Position numbers and translations under genes: made by a program
Shown here: positions 6,244 to 10,531 of the stretch, in pieces
Numbering within the stretch: the first letter of the stretch is position 1
Layout of the letters: each line of letters starts with the position of its first letter
From: an uncultured Bacilli bacterium
GTDB taxonomy: Bacteria > Bacillota_I > Bacilli_A > RF39 > UBA660
Assembly: GCA_947632355.1 (NCBI GenBank)
Contig: CANROY010000038.1
Location: 1 to 10,531 of the forward strand
Direction: 5' to 3'
DNA: 10,531 bases
Notes under the pieces: model-generated
What the model was told of the DNA's origin: nothing
The model's database searches: none
The model's input: the letters and a program-made list of their open reading frames with translations, nothing else

Positions 6244-6995
6244 GCGTTTAAAATCTCTTCGCTAATAAAAGATTCAGGGTGATACAAATCTTCTATACAT
6301 TTTCTTTCTTTTAATATTTGTAGACTCAATCTCAAAAATTGATGCATTTCTTTTGGGAGTGGGGTATTTAAAAGAATGGATGCAAATTTTTTATAACCCA
6401 TAAATTGGATAAAATAAGATAAATCTTTTTCTAATAGAAAAGAATAGCATTCCATATAAGTTTTTATAAGATCAGTATTGGGTGTTGCGTAAAATCTTTC
6501 TAATGGGCTAACCATATATTTACATTTAATTGCTCTTTTCTTGTCATTTAATTTTCTTGCGTATTCTAAATCATACACATAAGCATTTCCTTCATGAATA
6601 AAGAAATTATCCCCATGAATATCTCCAATCACAAAATATTGATGTAAAAATTGAATCGCAGAAAAGATTTGTTTGATATATTTTTCTTTTTCTAAATAGG
6701 AAAGATGATCATTAAAACTTTCAAAAAAAGTCTTGGCATTTTCTTTGTATTCCGTACAATAACCACTTTTAAAATCACTTTCCCATTCAGGGATTAGTTC
6801 TTCTAAAATAGGTAAGACATGAGGGTGTCTAGGTATAGATTTTAAATAGGTAATTTGTTTACTAAAATCATTAAAAAATAGTTTATATACTTTACCATCA
6901 TGTAGAAATAAAGTCCCTCCAGTATTAGAAGTAGAATCTAGTGTTTTTAACAAGTCATACTGAAATAATTCTTCATCTGTAATATAGGTAGCCAT
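6207..6995 (-). CDS. Protein-kinase-fold protein (small, possibly aminoglycoside-kinase or Ser/Thr-kinase-like)
   Basis: A 262-aa soluble protein with no membrane segment or extra domain. It has the core signature of the protein kinase-like fold. A VYKLF strand provides a candidate ATP-binding Lys (K38). A hinge-like segment GYCTEYKENA lies near 78. The catalytic-loop motif is IGDIHGDNFFI (D125 and N130 in the D-x4-N spacing). VYDLEYA follows (D142 in the place of the DFG Asp). The HRD His-Arg is replaced by Ile-Gly, so the substrate class is uncertain. The start is supported by an AAAAGGGGGA Shine-Dalgarno (7001-7010, minus) 5 nt before ATG and by a strong promoter upstream. It is a single-gene unit facing leuS, with no neighbour suggesting its substrate; a Ser/Thr kinase, small-molecule kinase or lipopolysaccharide-kinase-like role are all possible. 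Confidence 0.75.
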   Translation of the reverse strand: MATYITDEELFQYDLLKTLDSTSNTGGTLFLHDGKVYKLFFNDFSKQITYLKSIPRHPHVLPILEELIPEWESDFKSGYCTEYKENAKTFFESFNDHLSYLEKEKYIKQIFSAIQFLHQYFVIGDIHGDNFFIHEGNAYVYDLEYARKLNDKKRAIKCKYMVSPLERFYATPNTDLIKTYMECYSFLLEKDLSYFIQFMGYKKFASILLNTPLPKEMHQFLRLSLQILKERKCIEDLYHPESFISEEILNAKKELKKTLERL

Positions 6996-7022
6996 AAAAA
7001 TCCCCCTTTTTTGTTAAAATGT

Positions 7023-7051
7023 ATACTACACTTTTTTGAATTGTTTGTCAA
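7023..7051 (-). promoter_or_regulatory. Sigma-A promoter of the kinase-like gene
   Basis: On the minus strand a consensus TTGACA (7051-7046) and TAGTAT (7028-7023) are separated by 17 bp. A short leader leads to the AAAAGGGGGA ribosome binding site. Confidence 0.75.
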
Positions 7052-7113
7052 CTTGTGACATTTTTGGGTGGAGTAAAATGGATTTGGATTTAACATAAAA
7101 AAGAAAGACATAG

Positions 7114-7196
7114 AAAAAGAACTCTGCCACTGCTTCCGATGCTTTAATGCCCCGAAGTCAAACGTCCAAAACGAACAGCAGTACGAGTTCTTCTAC
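7114..7196 (-). ncRNA. Candidate small RNA of unknown family (about 83 nt)
   Basis: On the minus strand a promoter at 7230-7202 is followed about 7 nt later by a compact structured segment. The ends pair perfectly as AAGAACTC (7192-7185) / GAGTTCTT (7124-7117), immediately followed by a U run and then CTA. An inner helix CTGCT (7181-7177) / AGCAG (7134-7130) is separated from the outer one by a 3 x 5 internal loop. The roughly 42-nt apical part contains ACTTCGGGG. GC content of the folded part is near 49 percent, well above its AT-rich flanks. No open frame of useful length with an RBS is present on either strand. I do not recognise it as 6S, SRP, tmRNA, RNase P or a known riboswitch. An alternative reading is a pseudogene scrap that happens to fold. 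Confidence 0.55.
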
Positions 7197-7201
7197 TAGT
7201 G

Positions 7202-7230
7202 ATAATAGCACAATTGAAACTGAATGTAAA
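7202..7230 (-). promoter_or_regulatory. Promoter of the candidate small RNA
   Basis: On the minus strand TTTACA (7230-7225), a 17-bp spacer and TATTAT (7207-7202), with TGC directly before the -10 box (extended -10). It points towards the folded GC-rich segment and is separate from the kinase-gene promoter. Confidence 0.6.
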
Positions 7231-7329
7231 GTTTAAATATCGAGTTCTTATCAAAGAGAAGAAAATGTGATAGATAATATTTTTTATTCTTTTTTAACCT
7301 TAAAATATACTTTTTTCGCAACTTTCCTT

Positions 7330-7353
7330 TGCTATACTAATAAAAAAGGAGGG
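7330..7353 (+). promoter_or_regulatory. Extended -10 element and RBS of the Cse60-like gene
   Basis: TGCTATACT (7330-7338) is an extended -10 box with no good TTGACA at the proper distance (CTTTTT at 7310-7315). A strong AAGGAGGG Shine-Dalgarno (near 7347-7353) precedes the ATG at 7359. The leader is short. A sporulation sigma factor is possible, but I cannot match its -35 with confidence. Confidence 0.45.
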
Positions 7354-7358
7354 TTTCT

Positions 7359-7538
7359 ATGCGTGTAAAAGTATTTGATGAATCCCATGAAAAAGATTTA
7401 GAAAGAGCAATTAATACCTTTCTTGGCTCTACAAATAGTGATATAATAGATATCAAGTACAACGTGGCTATAGCAGTTTGTGGAGAAGAACAACTTTATT
7501 GCTTTTCTGCTTTAATTGTTTATAGTCCAAAAGAATGA
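7359..7538 (+). CDS. Cse60-like small protein (sporulation protein family)
   Basis: A 59-aa protein, MRVKVFDESHEKDLERAINT at the start, with an IIDIKYNVAIAV strand and an EEQLYCFSALIVY end. This matches my memory of the Cse60 family: around 60 residues, a KVFDEEHE-type start, an IxDIKYSV middle and a QIYCFSAMI-type end. In Bacillus the family is linked to sigma-E-controlled sporulation genes; its biochemical role is unknown. A strong Shine-Dalgarno lies 5-6 nt before the ATG. The stop is 9 nt before the next gene, so the two are probably cotranscribed. Its presence does not prove sporulation, as the family also occurs in non-sporulating Firmicutes. Confidence 0.8.
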   Translation: MRVKVFDESHEKDLERAINTFLGSTNSDIIDIKYNVAIAVCGEEQLYCFSALIVYSPKE

Positions 7539-7547
7539 GTGATGTAG

Positions 7548-9191
7548 ATGAAAAAAAGTTCCTTTATTGAAGGTACCATCATAGCAACTCTTGCTATTAT
7601 TATAACGAAATTTTTAGGAATGGTTTATGTTATTCCTTTTTATGCCATGGTAGGAGAAAAGGGAAGTGCTTTGTATGCGTATGCCTATAACATTTATATT
7701 ATTTTTTTAGATATATCAAGTGCAGGACTTCCAATTGCCATTTCCAAAATTATTAAAGAGTTAAATACTTTAAAACTTTATGAAGCGAAACAAAGAGCAT
7801 ATCAAATTGGGAAAAAATTGGTTTTAGGAATATCCTCTGTTATTTTTGTGTTACTCTTTTTATTTGCCCCTAGTATTGCTACCTTAATATTAGGAGATTT
7901 AAGTGGTGGAAATACGATTGAAGACGTTACCTTCGTCATTCGTGCTGTTTCCTTTGCCATTTTAGTTATCCCTTTCTTAGGCGTTTCAAGAGGGTATTTA
8001 CAAGGACACAATGTCTTTGGTATTTCTTCTTTAAGCCAAGTGATTGAACAAATTGTACGTATTTGTTTTATTTTAGGAGGAAGTTATCTTGCCTTACACG
8101 TGCTTGGTTTATCACTTAAAAATACGATTGGAATTGCTGTTTTTGGTGCTTGTGCTGGAGGAATTGCCTCTTTATGGTATGTGCTAGTAAAAATCAGAAA
8201 AAATAAAGAAACCCTCGGTTTAGTAGAAACAAAAGAAAAAGATAAAATCACCAATCAAGAAATTCGAAAGAAAATTATTACGTATGCGATTCCTTTTATT
8301 ATCATTGCAATTGCTGCATCTATTAATGATTTTTTGGATATGGTTATGATTATGCGTACCCTAGAATTTTTAGGTGTGGAAACCGCCAAAGTGGAGTTTG
8401 CTACAACGGCCATTACTACTTGGAGTACGAAAATCTGTATGATCGTGAACTCGATTGCAGTTGGAATGACCACCAGTTTAATTCCAACGATTGTGGGTGC
8501 TTATACTTTAAAGAATTGGGAAGAAGTGGAAGACAAACTAAACAAAGCCTTACAACTTATCCTCTTGATTTGTATTCCAATGTGTGCTGGATTATCCTTA
8601 CTATCTCGTAGTGTATGGAGTGTCTTCTATGGAGCAAATGATGCTGGAACCGTTATTTTTGCAATACGCGTCTTTGTTTCCTTGTTCATTAATTTATATA
8701 TGATTACCAATTCGACATTACAAGGACTTAATAAATTTAAAACCGTTTATAAAAGTACGATACTAGGCTTTCTAACCAATATGTGTTTAAATATTCCACT
8801 CATGTTGCTCTTTAAACAAATTGGTTTAGAGCCTTATTTAGGAGCTATATTCGCAACAGCCATTGGTTATTCTACGGCCTTCCTAATTGCTTTAAAAACA
8901 TTAAAGAAAGACCATCAATTAAAATACAAATCTACTTTAAAGATGCTTGGTAAGATTCTTGTACCAACCCTTGCCATGGTATTTGTAGTTGTCATACTTA
9001 AACTTATCATTCCTCTTGAAGTCACAAGTAAAATTTCTTGTATATTCTATATTGGAATCATTAGTATTTTAGGAGCCATTACTTATTTTGTTATTTCTTA
9101 TAAAATGGGTATTCTAGATAAAATTATGGGTCGTGAAACTATAAATAAATTCGTAAAAAAACTTACCTTTGGTAAGATAAGTTTAAGTTAA
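7548..9191 (+). CDS. MOP-superfamily polysaccharide/lipid II flippase (SpoVB/MurJ-like)
   Basis: A 547-aa, very hydrophobic protein of about 14 membrane helices. It matches the polysaccharide-biosynthesis / SpoVB / YtgP (MurJ-type) group. The N-terminus KSSFIEGTIIATLAIIITKF is followed by FLGMVYVIPFYAMVGEKG, SSAGLPIAISKIIKELN, a loop SRGYLQGH and, after mid-protein, NSTLQGLNKF. The length is typical of this family. Members move undecaprenyl-linked precursors such as lipid II across the cytoplasmic membrane for cell-wall or spore-cortex synthesis. The Shine-Dalgarno is weak (GAGTGATG around 7537-7544), consistent with coupling to the Cse60-like gene 9 nt upstream. Whether it is the main lipid II flippase or a sporulation-specific one cannot be decided here. 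The 3' end overlaps the minus-strand gene by 4 nt. Confidence 0.85.
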   Translation: MKKSSFIEGTIIATLAIIITKFLGMVYVIPFYAMVGEKGSALYAYAYNIYIIFLDISSAGLPIAISKIIKELNTLKLYEAKQRAYQIGKKLVLGISSVIFVLLFLFAPSIATLILGDLSGGNTIEDVTFVIRAVSFAILVIPFLGVSRGYLQGHNVFGISSLSQVIEQIVRICFILGGSYLALHVLGLSLKNTIGIAVFGACAGGIASLWYVLVKIRKNKETLGLVETKEKDKITNQEIRKKIITYAIPFIIIAIAASINDFLDMVMIMRTLEFLGVETAKVEFATTAITTWSTKICMIVNSIAVGMTTSLIPTIVGAYTLKNWEEVEDKLNKALQLILLICIPMCAGLSLLSRSVWSVFYGANDAGTVIFAIRVFVSLFINLYMITNSTLQGLNKFKTVYKSTILGFLTNMCLNIPLMLLFKQIGLEPYLGAIFATAIGYSTAFLIALKTLKKDHQLKYKSTLKMLGKILVPTLAMVFVVVILKLIIPLEVTSKISCIFYIGIISILGAITYFVISYKMGILDKIMGRETINKFVKKLTFGKISLS

Positions 9192-9529
9192 AGCATATAC
9201 ATATTGGTTGTATTATCAAAGTTTTCGGTTGTTACAAGTCCTTTGGATTCTAGTTTACTAACACGTGCGTCCAAACGATTAATTTGGCGTTCAATTTTCG
9301 CCATACGAGATTCAAAATCACTTAAATAATCGTTGTTCATATTTTGTCCCATAGTAGGATTATAATTCATAGGAACAGGACCTGAATAAAAACTTTGACT
9401 TGCTTGAGCACCACTATAATTTCCATTCATTGGATAATTCATATTCATATTTGGTATATTAGGTGCTCCAACAAAACTTGATGTATTAAAATTCGCCTCA
9501 TTAAAAAAGGCATTACGGTCTTTTTTCAA
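9188..9529 (-). CDS. Small Asn/Met/Pro/Tyr-rich protein with C-terminal coiled coil
   Basis: I choose a TTG start at 9529, giving 113 aa. AGGAAG (9543-9538, minus) lies 8 nt before it, whereas the longer frame to 9619 adds a hydrophobic stretch running into trmB with no RBS. The N-terminal two thirds (about residues 1-70) are low-complexity and rich in Asn, Met, Pro, Tyr and Ser (for example PNIPNMNMNYPMNGNYSG). The C-terminal part has a heptad-like coiled coil (SRMAKIERQINRLDARVSKL), then a polar tail ending NMYML. There is no signal peptide or membrane segment. A TATAAT at 9556-9551 (minus) is a possible -10 box, but its -35 is poor. Family unknown; composition would fit a spore-coat-like or structural scaffold protein, which is only inference. 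Confidence 0.65.
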   Translation of the reverse strand: MKKDRNAFFNEANFNTSSFVGAPNIPNMNMNYPMNGNYSGAQASQSFYSGPVPMNYNPTMGQNMNNDYLSDFESRMAKIERQINRLDARVSKLESKGLVTTENFDNTTNMYML

Positions 9530-9585
9530 AAAAAACACTTCCTTTGTGTTATTATATGAAAAGAAGTAGAAAGTAGTGATAAAAG

Positions 9586-10215
9586 TTGAGATTAAGAAAT
9601 GTAAAAAATGCGAAAACAAGAATTGAAAATGCAGAAGTTGTTATTAAAAATCCAGAAAAGTTAAAAGGAAATTTTAAAAGCGTATTTGATAGTAAAAACG
9701 AAATACATATTGAAATTGGTATGGGAAAAGGCAAATTTCTTTATGAAATGGCTTTGAAATACCCAAATATCAATTTTATTGGAATCGAAAAATATGAAAG
9801 TATTTTAATTCGTGCTTTAGAAAAATGGGAACAAAACCCTCTACCAAATTTAAGATTTTTATGTATCGATGCTATGCAATTAAAAGAGATTTTTGATCAC
9901 GAAATTTCTTGTATTTATTTAAATTTTTCGGATCCGTGGCCGAAAACACGTCACGCAAAAAGACGTTTGACAAGCCCAATCTTCTTGGATATTTATGAAG
10001 ATTTATTTGTAAGTACGAAACATATTATTCAAAAAACAGATAATGTGATATTATTTGCAAGTAGTCTTAAAAATATCAATAACGCCGGGTATACATTTAA
10101 TGAAGTTTCTCTTGATTTAGCCAATACGGATATCGAAAATATTGAAACGGAATATGAGCAAAAATTTAAAAGTCAAGGAATAAAAATTAATTATTTAGAT
10201 GCAAGCAAAAAATAA
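9586..10215 (+). CDS. trmB: tRNA (guanine-46-N7)-methyltransferase
   Basis: Transfers a methyl group from S-adenosylmethionine to N7 of G46 in the variable loop of tRNAs. The 209-aa length is normal. The TTG start gives MRLRNVKNAKTR, the usual N-terminus of Firmicute TrmB, and the only RBS-like sequence is a weak AGTAGTGAT just upstream. The SAM-binding motif I is EIGMGKGKF (about residues 43-51), preceded by IH, and is followed by FIGIEKYE. The family signature NFSDPWPKTRHAKRRLT lies at about 113-129. It is divergent from the coiled-coil gene with only 56 nt between the two starts. Its stop codon lies in the loop of the downstream terminator hairpin. Confidence 0.97.
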   Translation: MRLRNVKNAKTRIENAEVVIKNPEKLKGNFKSVFDSKNEIHIEIGMGKGKFLYEMALKYPNINFIGIEKYESILIRALEKWEQNPLPNLRFLCIDAMQLKEIFDHEISCIYLNFSDPWPKTRHAKRRLTSPIFLDIYEDLFVSTKHIIQKTDNVILFASSLKNINNAGYTFNEVSLDLANTDIENIETEYEQKFKSQGIKINYLDASKK

Positions 10216-10228
10216 ATTGCATTTTTTC
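10199..10228 (+). terminator. Short intrinsic terminator after trmB
   Basis: ATGCAA (10199-10204) pairs with TTGCAT (10217-10222), followed by a T-rich run. The stem is only 6 bp and has a 12-base loop containing the trmB stop codon, so termination may be partial. Confidence 0.55.
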
Positions 10229-10247
10229 TTGTTGTAAAATACAACAA
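10229..10247. promoter_or_regulatory. Perfect palindrome, possible operator
   Basis: TTGTTGT-AAAAT-ACAACAA is a perfect 7-bp inverted repeat with a 5-bp centre. It covers the -35 box and part of the spacer of the promoter that follows, where a repressor would block polymerase. It lacks a T run, so it is not a terminator itself. No regulator gene is visible nearby. Confidence 0.4.
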
Positions 10248-10261
10248 ATACGTGCTAAAAT
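10232..10261 (+). promoter_or_regulatory. Probable promoter of the poly-G gene
   Basis: TTGTAA (10232-10237), an 18-bp spacer and TAAAAT (10256-10261) with TGC in front (extended -10). It is followed by the AAGGAGAG Shine-Dalgarno at 10273-10280. Confidence 0.55.
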
Positions 10262-10287
10262 AAATTTAAGATAAGGAGAGAAGAAAA

Positions 10288-10531
10288 ATGAAGAAATTAA
10301 GAAATGCTCTCCCAACCATTGAAAATCGACCAATGGGGGGGGTATATTAGAAAGTAGAAAGAACCCCAAAAGGCGATTGGAAATCATAATGAGTATGGTA
10401 AGTATCACAATACTAATACTAGTAGTGTCTTTTAGTTATGCTTATATAAAACTTAATAAAGAAGAAAGAGAAGTTAATGTACTAGGAACAGATTGTATCA
10501 AACTCGAAATGAAAGAAGAAAGTGAAGGAAT
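10288..10531 (+). CDS. Membrane-anchored surface protein, frame-broken by a G8 tract (probable phase-variable gene, partial)
   Basis: The ATG at 10288 has an ideal AAGGAGAG Shine-Dalgarno 7 nt upstream and a promoter, but as written the frame stops after 20 codons (TAG at 10348-10350), just past eight G. With one more G (or two fewer) the frame stays open to the window end. The product then has about 30 polar, basic residues (KKLRNALPTIENRP at the start, ESRKNPKRR before the membrane). A single membrane helix (LEIIMSMVSITILILVVSFS, about 31-50) and an outside part starting with NKEEREVNVLGTDCIKLEMK follow. The layout and the early Cys-containing strand resemble small surface proteins with one N-terminal helix seen in gut Firmicutes. 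An internal ATG at 10389 lacks a good RBS. The C-terminus is outside the window. A sequencing indel in the G run is the alternative. Confidence 0.65.
10335..10342 (+). repeat. Homopolymeric G8 tract
   Basis: Eight consecutive G in a strongly AT-rich genome, placed 16 codons into an otherwise well-signalled gene. Its length decides whether the downstream frame is joined to the RBS-bearing start: 6 or 9 G give the long frame; 7 and 8 G lead to early stops. Confidence 0.9.

Noticed and set aside
7090..7220. Ser/Thr-rich plus-strand frame (ATSDALMPRS-like) as a short gene or pseudogene
   Set aside because: Only about 29 codons from its ATG, no RBS, bounded closely by stops. The folding, promoter and U tract on the minus strand explain the segment better.
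9530..9619. N-terminal 30-residue extension of the coiled-coil protein to ATG 9619
   Set aside because: The extension would run into trmB and crosses its own likely -10 and Shine-Dalgarno. The TTG at 9529 with AGGAAG 8 nt upstream is a better start.
10187..10408. Minus-strand 73-aa frame spanning the poly-G region
   Set aside because: Covers the trmB terminator, promoter and RBS of the next gene; hydrophobic shadow with no initiation signals.

Overview
The window looks like chromosomal DNA from a low-GC Firmicute (Bacilli or Erysipelotrichia-like lineage, possibly an uncultured gut member). The sequence is AT-rich, Shine-Dalgarno sites are strong AAGGAGG types, sigma-A-type promoters and U-tract terminators are common, and there is a leucine T-box leader. 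A Cse60-like protein and a SpoVB/MurJ-like flippase hint at an endospore-forming ancestry. TGA is used as a stop codon, so the standard bacterial code applies.

Positions 1-2311 hold a tandem array of related cell-wall-anchored surface-protein segments: three complete copies plus the tail of a fourth. None has a ribosome binding site, a credible start codon or the front of a signal peptide. Each copy starts at an identical 18-bp border encoding the end of a signal peptide (FVVGNV followed by an Ala cleavage site). Each ends in an identical 66-bp block encoding the PKTG-type wall anchor. The interiors have diverged. The best reading is an array of silent donor cassettes for an expressed copy outside the window, resembling vls or pilS antigenic-variation systems. 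An assembly artefact is the main alternative. A complete paralogue with its own promoter, RBS, signal peptide and SPKTGD anchor follows at 2406-3134 and ends in a terminator.

Positions 3170-6243 form a leucine-responsive operon: promoter, T-box leader (specifier CTT, discriminator-matching T), a small membrane protein, then leuS, overlapping the small gene by 4 nt. It ends in a hairpin that converges with a minus-strand gene for a small protein-kinase-fold protein (6207-6995).

Positions 7000-7350 lack a protein gene but hold the kinase gene's promoter, a candidate small RNA gene on the minus strand with its own promoter and U-tract terminator, and the start signals of a 59-aa Cse60-like gene. 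Cse60 sits 9 nt upstream of a MOP-superfamily flippase gene. A small Asn/Met/Pro-rich coiled-coil protein gene on the minus strand overlaps the flippase gene's tail. trmB diverges from it.

The right edge holds the start of a probable membrane-anchored surface protein with a promoter, a palindrome and a strong RBS. Its frame is broken by a run of eight G. Adding one G restores one frame from the RBS-associated ATG to the window end, so this looks like a phase-variable gene seen in its OFF state. The two ends of the window therefore both suggest variable surface proteins, while the middle is housekeeping.
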